Positions 47,097 to 55,253 of a stretch of DNA of 57,053 nt are shown here, one piece after another. The stretch lies in contig JACPQM010000075.1 of NCBI GenBank assembly GCA_016190505.1, positions 1-57,053 on the forward strand, in the 5' to 3' direction. The notes below the pieces were generated by a model. The model saw nothing but the letters and a program-made list of their open reading frames with translations, made no database searches and was not told the origin of the DNA. Position numbers and translations under genes: made by a program. The DNA is from Chloroflexota bacterium. GTDB lineage: Bacteria; Chloroflexota; Dehalococcoidia; JACPQK01. Position 1 is the stretch's first letter. Each line of letters begins with the position of its first letter.

Positions 47097-48338
47097 ATGG
47101 TACGGATGGCGCCCAAGCTCCCCTTCGGGGGGCAATCGGCGGACTGGCAGGAGCGAATCAACTACACACGTATGCGGGACTACCGCTCGCAGCGCGCCCG
47201 CCAGACCATGCGCAAACACGGCCTGGCGGTGATGCTCGAGGCGGGCCCCACCAATATCCGCTACCTGACCGCCACCAAAGGCTACGATAACCCGCAGGTC
47301 AGGTATGTCCTGTTCTTCGCTGAAGGCGACCCCGTCATGTTTGAGCACGATGGCTGGTTCCACCAGATGCCCGACCAGGCCCCCTGGATCAAGGACTGGC
47401 GCATCGCTCGGGCCTGGCTTAGCGGCGCCCCCGGCCCCGACGCTTCCCAGGAGGAGGCCAAGGTCTTCGCCGCCGAGATAGTTTCGGAACTCAAGAACAG
47501 GGGCCTGCTGAACGAGCCTCTGGGCCTGGGTGGCTTCGACGCCACTGCTCGTGACGCCCTGGTGGCGGCCGGCCTCAAGAGGTTCGCGGATACCCGCCCC
47601 ATCATGCAGGAGGCCCGGTGTATCAAGAACCAGGACGAGATCGCTTGCCATAAGATGGTAGCTGCCATCACCGACGGCGTCTGGTTCCGCGTCTGGGAGG
47701 CCCTGCGCCCGGGCATCCCCGACACCGCTCTCTGCGCCGTGGCCAGTGCCGCCGGCTATGAGTACGGCGCCGAGACCGCGGTCCCGGGCGGCTGGCGCAC
47801 AGGGCCCACCGCCTTTGACCGGGGGTTCCATGCCTCCAGCCGCATCCTTCAGGTGGGCGACCTGGTCTACGGTTCCCTCTGCGGCAACACCTACATGGGC
47901 TACCGGAGTTGCTCCTACCGCACCTTCATCATCAGCCGGAAGCCCAATGCCAAGGAGAAGGACTGGTACAAGCAACTGGTGGAACGCCTCGATGGGGTGA
48001 TAAGCGAGATCAAGCCCGGGGCCACCACCGCCGACGCCGCCAAGCACTTCCCGCCCGCCTCTTCCTGGGGGTACAAGGAAGAGGCCGAGGTGCTGTGCAG
48101 CGAGATCGGGCACGGCATCGGCCTGGGCCCGGGCTACGAGATACCCATCATCAACCGGCAGTGGTCCCTGAGCCACCCTCAGGTATTCGAGGAGGGCATG
48201 GTCATTGCCATCGAGAGCCGTGAGGGTGAGACTCGCGTGGGTGGCGTCCGGTGCGAGGACGTGGTGGTGGTCACAAGAGACGGCGCCGAGCTCATAGACC
48301 ATTTCCCCCGCGAGGAGATCACAGAGGCACCCCGCTAG
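47097..48338 (+). CDS. M24-family (creatinase/aminopeptidase P-like) protein with degenerate metal site
   Basis: A 413-residue pita-bread-fold protein: N-terminal creatinase-like domain (TRMRDYRSQRARQTMRKHGL, PTNIRYLTATKGY), then the M24 domain. The His motif GHGIGLGPGYEIP, the Glu in EEGMVIAIESREG and the final Glu in GVRCEDVVVV are kept, but the two Asp ligands are lost: the family pattern DxG...GYxxDxTRTF reads GSLCGNTYMGYRSCSYRTF. It therefore probably does not bind two metals, as in creatinase, which works without them. The ATG at 47097 follows AGAGGAGG. Substrate unknown. Confidence 0.82.
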   Translation: MVRMAPKLPFGGQSADWQERINYTRMRDYRSQRARQTMRKHGLAVMLEAGPTNIRYLTATKGYDNPQVRYVLFFAEGDPVMFEHDGWFHQMPDQAPWIKDWRIARAWLSGAPGPDASQEEAKVFAAEIVSELKNRGLLNEPLGLGGFDATARDALVAAGLKRFADTRPIMQEARCIKNQDEIACHKMVAAITDGVWFRVWEALRPGIPDTALCAVASAAGYEYGAETAVPGGWRTGPTAFDRGFHASSRILQVGDLVYGSLCGNTYMGYRSCSYRTFIISRKPNAKEKDWYKQLVERLDGVISEIKPGATTADAAKHFPPASSWGYKEEAEVLCSEIGHGIGLGPGYEIPIINRQWSLSHPQVFEEGMVIAIESREGETRVGGVRCEDVVVVTRDGAELIDHFPREEITEAPR

Positions 48339-48357
48339 GGGCAAGGGGCTACTTGTA

Positions 48358-48385
48358 GGGTGGGTGAAGCGAAGCGGAACCCACC
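48358..48385. repeat. Inverted repeat GGTGGGT...ACCCACC
   Basis: GGTGGGT (48359-48365) and ACCCACC (48379-48385) around GAAGCGAAGCGGA, a common dispersed intergenic element, in the 122-bp gap before the TauE/SafE pair. Confidence 0.45.
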
Positions 48386-48460
48386 AGGAGCGAAGGCGAG
48401 GGAGCCTATTGAGGATGAGGTCCGAAGTCCGTAGCCTGAAGCCTGAAGATGGGAGCTAAC

Positions 48461-48829
48461 ATGGCGAAGCGCCCCTGGTTCGCGGCCATTGTCATTGGGG
48501 CCGCGGCAGGCACCCTGGCGGGGCTCATGGGCGTGGGTGGGGGCCTCATCATGGTCCCCCTGTTCGTGGGCCTGATGGGAGTCGAGCAACACCAGGCCCA
48601 CGGCACGTCCCTGGCGGTGATACCCGTCATCGCCATATTTGGGGTCTTGCCCTACGTTGTGAACGCCTACGTACGCTGGGACCTAGCCCTGTACGTGGCT
48701 GTGGGCAGTACGTTAGGAGTGATCGTCGGGGCCAGGCTCATGGCCCGGCTGCCTGCCCGTCTTCTCCGCCGGCTGTTTGGCCTGTTGGTGATAGCAGTGG
48801 GCGTGCGCTTCCTTATCTCCGGCGGGTGA
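48461..48829 (+). CDS. Half-size TauE/SafE-family membrane protein (N half)
   Basis: This 122-residue protein has about four membrane segments and one copy of the TauE/SafE repeat: AAAGTLAGLMGVGGGLIMVPL, then GTSLAVIPVIAIFGVLPYV and LPARLLRRLFGLLVIAVG. Ordinary family members (about 250 residues) carry two such repeats. The ATG at 48461 is preceded by GGGAG. Its partner begins 4 nt later, so the pair probably forms a heterodimer equal to one exporter of sulfite or organosulfonates. Confidence 0.8.
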   Translation: MAKRPWFAAIVIGAAAGTLAGLMGVGGGLIMVPLFVGLMGVEQHQAHGTSLAVIPVIAIFGVLPYVVNAYVRWDLALYVAVGSTLGVIVGARLMARLPARLLRRLFGLLVIAVGVRFLISGG

Positions 48830-48833
48830 TCCC

Positions 48834-49199
48834 TTGGTCATAGAGGGCGTGCTCATCGGTATCGGCGCCGGTCTGCTGGCGGGGATAATGGGTGTGGGTG
48901 GTGGCATTGTCATCATACCCGGGCTAGTGCTGCTGGGTGACGTGGGACAGCACACCGCACAGGGCGTATCCCTGGCGGTCATTGTGGTCACCGGAGTGGC
49001 GGGATCGGTAGTGAACTACCGCCAACGCTTCATCAAGCTGCGGACGGTGGTGGGAGTGGCCCCGGTCGCGCTCCTGTTTGCCCTCCTGGGAGGTATTCTG
49101 GCTACTGCCCTGGAGCCGGAACGGCTGGCCCGGGCCTTCGGTCTGTTCCAGATCGGTGTGGGAGTGTGGCTGGTGTGGGGGCGTGGCAACAAAGGCTAG
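48834..49199 (+). CDS. Half-size TauE/SafE-family membrane protein (C half)
   Basis: The 121-residue protein (TTG start at 48834) has the second repeat: GAGLLAGIMGVGGGIVIIPGL, GVSLAVIVVTGVAGSVVNY and ARAFGLFQIGVGVWLVWG. Because the stop of the first ORF and this start are not in one frame and both halves are intact and begin with their own start codon, I read it as two genes, not a frameshift; a sequencing error joining them cannot be excluded. Confidence 0.75.
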   Translation: MVIEGVLIGIGAGLLAGIMGVGGGIVIIPGLVLLGDVGQHTAQGVSLAVIVVTGVAGSVVNYRQRFIKLRTVVGVAPVALLFALLGGILATALEPERLARAFGLFQIGVGVWLVWGRGNKG

Positions 49200-49224
49200 T
49201 GGCGGGTATGCGCACAGGAACTAC

Positions 49225-49253
49225 TTGACGAACGCACCGCAACCGTCTATCAT
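49225..49253 (+). promoter_or_regulatory. Promoter of the molybdopterin oxidoreductase gene
   Basis: TTGACG (49225-49230), 17 nt, TATCAT (49248-49253); leader of about 98 nt ending in AAGGAGGAACC before the ATG. Confidence 0.6.
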
Positions 49254-49357
49254 CGGCCCCGCAACACAGCACGCTTGGCAGAGCGTTTGTGCAATAATTA
49301 GCCTTGTCGGGACGTGTGCCGGGTGCCGCGTCCCAGGCGAAGAGGCAAGGAGGAACC

Positions 49358-51919
49358 ATGACACTTCAGCCAGCGCAGTCACCCCAGCAGCCCAAGGAAG
49401 ACACGTGGGTGTCCTCAGCCTGCGGCATGTGCTATTCCCCATGCGGGATCAAGGTGCACCGGGTGAATGGGGTAGTGGTCAAGATCGAGGGGAACCCCGA
49501 CTTTCCCCACAACCTGGGCAGGCTCTGCGCCAAGGGCAACGCCGGCATCATGAGCCTGTACGACCCCAACCGGGTGAAGACACCCCTCAAGCGGACCAAC
49601 CCGGAGAAAGGTATCGGCGTTGACCCCAAGTGGGTGGAGATTAGCTGGGACGAGGCCCTCAACACCGTTGCCGAGAAGCTAAAGAAGGTGCGGGCGGACA
49701 ATCCCGACAAGCTGGTGATGTGTAACTTCGACGTACAGGCCATCCGCCAGAGCAACGCCTTCATGCACTCCTTCGGCAGCACCAACGGTAACTGGTCCGC
49801 CGCCGATTACTTCTGTGGCGCCGGCCTCCACATGGCCACCTACCTTACCAACGCTACCTTTCACACCTCTGTTGACCTGAAGTACTGCAACTACACCATC
49901 CTGTTCGGGAGCGGGCACGGGTTTGGCGTGGGACACGGGCCTAATCTCACCACGCAGAAGATGGCCGATGCCAGGATCCGTGGCATGAAGGTGGTGGTGG
50001 TTGACCCGGTGTGCGCCACCGCGGCCAGCAAAGCCGATGAGTGGGTGCCCATCAGGCCGGGCACCGACGCCGCCCTCGCCCTGTCCATGCTCAATGTGCT
50101 GCTCAACGAGCTGGGCATCTACGACGCCGAGTTCATCCAGAAACACACCAACGGTCCCTATCTGGTAGGTCCCGACGGGCAGTACCTCCGGGATGAGGAG
50201 AGCCGCAAGCCCCTGATATGGGACTCCCGGGCCAAGGCCGCTCAGCCGTACGATATGACAGGCACGGCGGTCCCAGCTATCGAGGGCACCTTCACCATCC
50301 AGGGCAAGACTTGCCGCCCGGCCTTCCAGGTGCTGAAGGACCACACCCGGCGGTTCACGTCCGAGGAAGCCAGCAAGGTCACCACTATCCCCGCCGCTAC
50401 CATAAGGCACATGGCCAAGGACTATGGCGAGGCTGCCCGCATTGGCTCCACCATCGTGGTAGACGGCGAGACGCTACCCTACCGCCCGGCGGCTGTCCAT
50501 ATGTACCGGGGCGCCTATAGCCACAAACATGCTGCGCACCATGCCCTGGCCATTCAGTTGCTGAACATCGTGGTAGGCAACATGTTCGTACCCGGCGGAC
50601 ATGGCGGTCCCAACCCCGTGGGACCGGACTGGCAACCCCGAGAAGGCCCTGACGGGCTGCTCACTGCTTCGGAGAGGACCCAGGTGGGAGTGGCGCCCTA
50701 TGACTTCCTGGCGACTAAGGCTGAGCCACCCAAGGCCCCCCACATCAAGCCGCTTTTCCCCCTCGCCTTCATGCGGGGGGACGTGAGCCTCCACCTGGGC
50801 ATCGCAGAGGCCGAGAAGTTCAATGTGCCCGTGCCGGAGGTGATGGTCCACGCCCGGGGCAACATCATGATGACAACCGTGGCGCCAGGGGAAGTGGCCA
50901 AGACCCTCAAGAAAATCCCGTTCATGGTCTCCTTCGCTCGCGAGATGGACGAGACCGTGCAGTTCGCCGATGTCGTCATGCCCGACCTCCATTACCTGGA
51001 GAGGCTGGACGGCGAGACCAACAGCGCGGTCACTCGCCAGAGCCCGGGGAGCGGCTACTGGTATACGGGCTTCCGGCAGCCCATAGTCGAGCCGGACTTC
51101 CGGGTGGATAGCTGGGCAGATACGCTGGCGGAGCTGGCCGATAGGGCCGGCTTCCTGGAGGACTTCAACCAGCTGCTCCTGATGGGCCTGCCCGATCCCC
51201 AGGCCCAGAAGCAGGACCCCCGCCGCAAGTACACCCGGGAGGAGCGGGCCGACATCGTGCTGAAGTCACTGACCCACGACCAGAGCAAGGGCCTCGATTG
51301 GTTCAAGCAGCACGGCTACCTCAAGTCCAAGCGCACGGTGCAGGAGGTGTACTCGCTGCCCGCCCTCAAGTACCGCATACCGCTGTATTACGAGCACTTC
51401 CTAGCCGCCAGGGACTACGTGGACACGGTGGCCAAGAAGATGTCCCTGTCGTGGGACACCTCGGACTACCAGCCCCTGCCCGAGTGGAAGCCGTGTCCCG
51501 CTTTCAAGCCCGACCCGAAATACGACCTGCTGGTGGTCAACTACACCATGCCCTTCCACCAGTATTCCATCACGCCCGAGAACCCCTGGATCAACGAGAT
51601 CAGCGAGCGCAACGCCTATACCTACAAGATCATGGTGAACACCGAGACTGCCAGGAAGAACAACATCCGCGACGGCGACGACATCACCGTGGAGACCATT
51701 GCCGGGCGCAAGGTTACCGGCAAGGTCAAGGTGACCGAATGCGTCCACCCGGAGGTGGTAGCCATCGGCGGCGTGTTCGGCGCCTGGTCGGATAGCAAGC
51801 CCATCGCCAAGGGCAAAGGCGTACACTTCAACAGCCTGCTGCCCTTCGACACCGACCACATTGACATGATCTCCAACGGCGCCGACTCCTGCGAGCGGGT
51901 AAGGATCTACAAGGCGTAG
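49358..51919 (+). CDS. Molybdopterin (DMSO-reductase superfamily) oxidoreductase
   Basis: A cytoplasmic-looking 853-residue enzyme without Tat signal. [4Fe-4S] ligands Cys22, Cys25 and Cys29 (CGMCYSPCGIKV) plus the Cys of RLCAKGNAG. The probable Mo/W ligand is Cys153 in DYFCGAGLHMA. Other cofactor motifs: VVVVDPVCATAASKADEWVP, PGTDAALALSMLN, HMYRGAYSHKHAAH, and a C-terminal cofactor domain (YTMPFHQYSITPENPWINEI, ARKNNIRDGDDITVET). It resembles the branch with thiosulfate/polysulfide/arsenate reductases, acetylene hydratase and transhydroxylases; the substrate cannot be named. No electron-transfer or chaperone genes are adjacent. The ATG at 49358 has AAGGAGG 4 nt before it. Confidence 0.88.
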   Translation: MTLQPAQSPQQPKEDTWVSSACGMCYSPCGIKVHRVNGVVVKIEGNPDFPHNLGRLCAKGNAGIMSLYDPNRVKTPLKRTNPEKGIGVDPKWVEISWDEALNTVAEKLKKVRADNPDKLVMCNFDVQAIRQSNAFMHSFGSTNGNWSAADYFCGAGLHMATYLTNATFHTSVDLKYCNYTILFGSGHGFGVGHGPNLTTQKMADARIRGMKVVVVDPVCATAASKADEWVPIRPGTDAALALSMLNVLLNELGIYDAEFIQKHTNGPYLVGPDGQYLRDEESRKPLIWDSRAKAAQPYDMTGTAVPAIEGTFTIQGKTCRPAFQVLKDHTRRFTSEEASKVTTIPAATIRHMAKDYGEAARIGSTIVVDGETLPYRPAAVHMYRGAYSHKHAAHHALAIQLLNIVVGNMFVPGGHGGPNPVGPDWQPREGPDGLLTASERTQVGVAPYDFLATKAEPPKAPHIKPLFPLAFMRGDVSLHLGIAEAEKFNVPVPEVMVHARGNIMMTTVAPGEVAKTLKKIPFMVSFAREMDETVQFADVVMPDLHYLERLDGETNSAVTRQSPGSGYWYTGFRQPIVEPDFRVDSWADTLAELADRAGFLEDFNQLLLMGLPDPQAQKQDPRRKYTREERADIVLKSLTHDQSKGLDWFKQHGYLKSKRTVQEVYSLPALKYRIPLYYEHFLAARDYVDTVAKKMSLSWDTSDYQPLPEWKPCPAFKPDPKYDLLVVNYTMPFHQYSITPENPWINEISERNAYTYKIMVNTETARKNNIRDGDDITVETIAGRKVTGKVKVTECVHPEVVAIGGVFGAWSDSKPIAKGKGVHFNSLLPFDTDHIDMISNGADSCERVRIYKA

Positions 51920-51926
51920 GCCGGTA

Positions 51927-51995
51927 GTAGGGGCGAAGCACCCGGGACACGTCATGGAAGTGGCCTGGTCTGCGGCACGGGTGCTTCGCCCCTAC
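51927..51995. repeat. Long hairpin: GTAGGGGCGAAGCACCCG with 18-bp arms
   Basis: GTAGGGGCGAAGCACCCG (51927-51944) and its exact complement (51978-51995) around a 33-nt loop, 7 nt past the oxidoreductase stop. It is in the region between convergent genes and could end both transcripts; member of the GTAGGGGCG family. Confidence 0.7.
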
Positions 51996-52059
51996 GCTAT
52001 CCCCGCCGCCCCGGCACAGCCCAACCGTCGGAAACGGCGGGACGACACGCATTGGCCCC

Positions 52060-53613
52060 CTACAGCCCGCCGACGGCGATTTGCCGGACGGTGACGCCCG
52101 ATACAGCCATCTCGGGGGCATGCACCACCTGGTCGGCGGCCCAGACCACGGTGGGCCTCGGTTTGCCCCCGATGCCCAGGATGCTGTTCAGGATGTGGTG
52201 CACGTTGTCGGTGATACGTACCGTGTTCGGCTTCAGGGGCGCCTGGATTGTCCCGTCCTTGATGAGGTACGAGTCCCCCACCACGGTGCAGGTGAAGTCC
52301 CCACGGGCCAGCCCGTTGATGGGGTAGGTATACCAGATCCGCCCGATGTACAGTCCGTCACCCACCCGCCGCAGCAGGTCCTGGTGAGACACGGCGGCCT
52401 CGTCTGCCTCGATGAACAGGTTGGTGGCCGCGATGCGGGGCGGGATGCCGAAGTGGCGTCCGCCGCCTTCGAGGTAGCGAAAGCCGTTCCTGGCCACCAG
52501 GGCAGCCGGTCGCACGTAGGGGTCAATGCCCAGCTTCTGGCGAGCGTTGGGGTCCTTCAGGAGGCGCCTGCTCTCGTAGTAGTTGGACAGCAGGCCGACC
52601 AGTTGCCCGCCGCGGACCAGGTCAGTGCGGCCCGTGGGCAGGCCCTCACAGGTGATGCGCTTGCTGCCAGCCAAGCCGGGCAGGGCGCCGTGGTCATAGA
52701 CCGAGAGCTTCTCCCAGGCGATGGTCTGCCCCAGCTTCCCCAGGAAGGGCGTGGCCGCCGAGTAGAAGGAGTCTGCCTGTAGCGACGGTATGACGAGGTT
52801 GTGGAACAGATCGGTCACTGGCTGCGGGCCGAACACCACACGGTACTCGCCATCGGGGACCCTCTGGCCGCCCATGGCCCTGATGGCGTTGCGCGCCGCC
52901 TCGGCGCCAGCGCCCGCGTCGAAGTCTCGCCACCGGGCGACAGCGGACCAACCACTACCCTTGGCCTCCCGGTGTTCCACCATGGCCGTGGCCGAAGACA
53001 ACACTGCGGTAGACTCGTCGCCGGCGACCTCAGGGAGGTGGGTGCTGGCTACAGCGATGCGCTCCTTGAGCAATATGACGTCGCCCCCCACGATGAGGCC
53101 CAGGCGGGCCACCTGGTCTTTCCCCTGGGCCTGGGCCATCAGGTCCTCCGAGGTGTAAAACGTCTCCAGCGCCCCCTCCAGGGTCTTCCATCCGGCCGCC
53201 ACCAGGTCTCTGTCCGCCAGGGCCATGGCCCGGTGGTCTTGTAGACGCTGGGCAATCGGCTGATGCCCGTTCGGCTTGGGCAGGGACACGAACTCGGGGT
53301 CGAGCACCGCCCCGAGCTTCGCCCTATGGAAAGCACGTTCCAGGCCGTGGAGCGAAAGGTCACCCAGGTCGCTGCCGAACCCCGTCCTGATGCCCTCGCC
53401 GTTGTTCCAGGCGATACGCAGGCCCAGGCCAAAGCTGGCGGTGGACTTGGGCTCCTCCACGCCGTTACATGGTATCTCCGAGGTGTAGTTCAGCCGGGTG
53501 AGCAATTGGTCGTTGGCAGCGACGAATACCTCGGCCTCCCTCATGTCCGGTTGGGCGTGCAGCCAGGCCAATCCCTCTCGGGCCACGCTCTTCAGGGTCT
53601 GAATGGTCTTCAT
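52060..53613 (-). CDS. pmbA: PmbA/TldE-family protein
   Basis: Inactive-partner subunit of the TldD/TldE protease, 517 residues. It lacks HExxxH. Recognisable parts: N-terminal AREGLAWLHAQPDMREAEVF, the central domain DGEYRVVFGPQPVTDLFHNL, and the C-terminal GDGLYIGRIWYTYPINGLARGD. TldD/E complexes process modified peptides and degrade unfolded chains. It follows tldD by 25 nt. The ATG is preceded by GGAGATAGACC. Confidence 0.85.
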   Translation of the reverse strand: MKTIQTLKSVAREGLAWLHAQPDMREAEVFVAANDQLLTRLNYTSEIPCNGVEEPKSTASFGLGLRIAWNNGEGIRTGFGSDLGDLSLHGLERAFHRAKLGAVLDPEFVSLPKPNGHQPIAQRLQDHRAMALADRDLVAAGWKTLEGALETFYTSEDLMAQAQGKDQVARLGLIVGGDVILLKERIAVASTHLPEVAGDESTAVLSSATAMVEHREAKGSGWSAVARWRDFDAGAGAEAARNAIRAMGGQRVPDGEYRVVFGPQPVTDLFHNLVIPSLQADSFYSAATPFLGKLGQTIAWEKLSVYDHGALPGLAGSKRITCEGLPTGRTDLVRGGQLVGLLSNYYESRRLLKDPNARQKLGIDPYVRPAALVARNGFRYLEGGGRHFGIPPRIAATNLFIEADEAAVSHQDLLRRVGDGLYIGRIWYTYPINGLARGDFTCTVVGDSYLIKDGTIQAPLKPNTVRITDNVHHILNSILGIGGKPRPTVVWAADQVVHAPEMAVSGVTVRQIAVGGL

Positions 53614-53638
53614 GGTCTATCTCCACATTTTCGTGCGT

Positions 53639-55234
53639 CTAACCTTGCCTGGTGCCCACCAGACGGGCCACGCTGCGCAGGGTCGGCCCGCCGTTGCTCA
53701 TGCGCTTGGCCTGCATGGGCTGGCCCTTCCCGCAGTTGGGGATAGGGAACAGCCGCAAGTCGTTGCCCACCGCGTCCACGCGCAGGAAGTAGTCACGGCT
53801 GTCGGCGGCCACCGCCCCATCGCGATAGGGACGCCCCAACTGGCCATTGTTTATCTCGTAGACCTTGACCGCCGAGATGCAGAAGTTCTCCCGCGACTCG
53901 GCCACCGACGGGATACGGTGCGTCTGCACGTAGTACCCGTGGTCCACCTCGGCCACGATCTGTGCCGGGTCGCTGTCCCCGGCGGCGAAGGCGGTGTTGG
54001 ACATACGAATCAGGGGCACCAGGTCCGCCTCGGTGGCCTTGTACGAGCCGTTAGGCGCGACGCCGGCCACGGCCGCGGTCTGCCGGCTGTTGAGGAACTC
54101 CTTGAACACGCCACTCTCGAAGTGGTAGGCCCTGCGGCCGGGCGTGCCCTCGTCGTCGTACAGGTAGTGTCCGTAGCCGTCCAGGGTCGGATCACTGAAG
54201 GCAGACAGCAAGGGTGAGGCCACCACTTTGCCCACCTGGTTATCCTGAAGGTCTTTGAGCAGCCAACTCCGGCCGGCGTAGGCCGTCTCCATCTTGAGGG
54301 CGCGGTCGAGCTCGGTGGGGTGGCCCACCACCTCGTGGGCCACCAGGGCATTGAAATGCGGGTCGGTGACCACCACCACATCCCCGTCCGGCGGCTTCAA
54401 GGGGGGAGCCGCGGACACGCCCAAGGCATCCTGGGCCAGGGCAAGGCAGAAGGTCTCGAAATCTGGAAGCTGGACGTAGTCCCGCCGCAGGCCCTCCTCC
54501 ATCAGCTCCCACCCCGCCTGGTGGCCGGAGGCGTCATAGAGCTCCAGGGGGCTGGCACCATCCGGAGATTGGGCCACGACCACGCATATCCCTTCGGTAC
54601 GGGCATAGGTCTGGTCAATGCAGGCGCCTTCGGAGCTGCAAAACAACTGCCGCCGCAACTGTGTCTCGGCCCTGAGCAGGTTGAACAGGACCCGGCCGTC
54701 CAGTGCCGCCAGGCGCGCGGAGATGGGTGTAAGGTAGGCGAAGACCTCGGCCAGGGGCACGGAACGGGGGTCGCGCCGCATTGACGGAGGCACCCGCTCC
54801 TGCACCAACGGCACCGGCGCCAGCCGGGTGCTATACAGGCTCGCCCCCAGGGGACCGAAGGACCTGCGGGCCAAGGCCTTCTCCTGGGCGCTGGCCAGCG
54901 CGCGCTCGTGGGCCTGGCGGATGCCGTCCCGCAGGGCGCCGGCCAGGCCCGCCGCGGTGCCCAGCCGCACCCCGTAGTACGCCGGCGCAGCGACGGGGTT
55001 GCCGGCGATGACCCGTATGCCCACGCACAGCCTCTCCCCCTGCATGCCGACCTTAGGCTGCCCGTTCTCGACCCAGGCCTCCTTGCTCTCGACGACTTCC
55101 AGGCGCAGGTCGCAGTACTGGAGGTCTTTCATTGACCGGCTTTCCGCCACCACGTCCCTCGCTAGCTGAAGTTTCTGGTCAACGAGCTCTGCCGCGATCT
55201 GGCTGCGGCCCGCCTCGGTTATTGCGTAAGCCAT
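53639..55234 (-). CDS. tldD: TldD-family metalloprotease
   Basis: The 531-residue catalytic subunit has the zinc motif HEVVGHPTE (His300, Glu301, His305), and the distal Cys ligand region LRLFPIPNCGKGQPMQ. The central domain includes GDVVVVTDPHFNALVA and the C-terminal half GVFKEFLNSRQTAAVAG. The N-terminal domain is long and less conserved. The ATG follows AAGGAAG. Together with pmbA it forms a TldD/E pair; no obvious peptide-modification substrate gene is nearby. Confidence 0.88.
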   Translation of the reverse strand: MAYAITEAGRSQIAAELVDQKLQLARDVVAESRSMKDLQYCDLRLEVVESKEAWVENGQPKVGMQGERLCVGIRVIAGNPVAAPAYYGVRLGTAAGLAGALRDGIRQAHERALASAQEKALARRSFGPLGASLYSTRLAPVPLVQERVPPSMRRDPRSVPLAEVFAYLTPISARLAALDGRVLFNLLRAETQLRRQLFCSSEGACIDQTYARTEGICVVVAQSPDGASPLELYDASGHQAGWELMEEGLRRDYVQLPDFETFCLALAQDALGVSAAPPLKPPDGDVVVVTDPHFNALVAHEVVGHPTELDRALKMETAYAGRSWLLKDLQDNQVGKVVASPLLSAFSDPTLDGYGHYLYDDEGTPGRRAYHFESGVFKEFLNSRQTAAVAGVAPNGSYKATEADLVPLIRMSNTAFAAGDSDPAQIVAEVDHGYYVQTHRIPSVAESRENFCISAVKVYEINNGQLGRPYRDGAVAADSRDYFLRVDAVGNDLRLFPIPNCGKGQPMQAKRMSNGGPTLRSVARLVGTRQG

Positions 55235-55253
55235 GTTAGTCTTCCTTGATTGG

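Noticed and set aside
46923-48344. Minus-strand ORF (473 codons) opposite the M24-family gene
   Set aside because: Antisense shadow; the plus frame has clear motifs and a strong ribosome-binding site.
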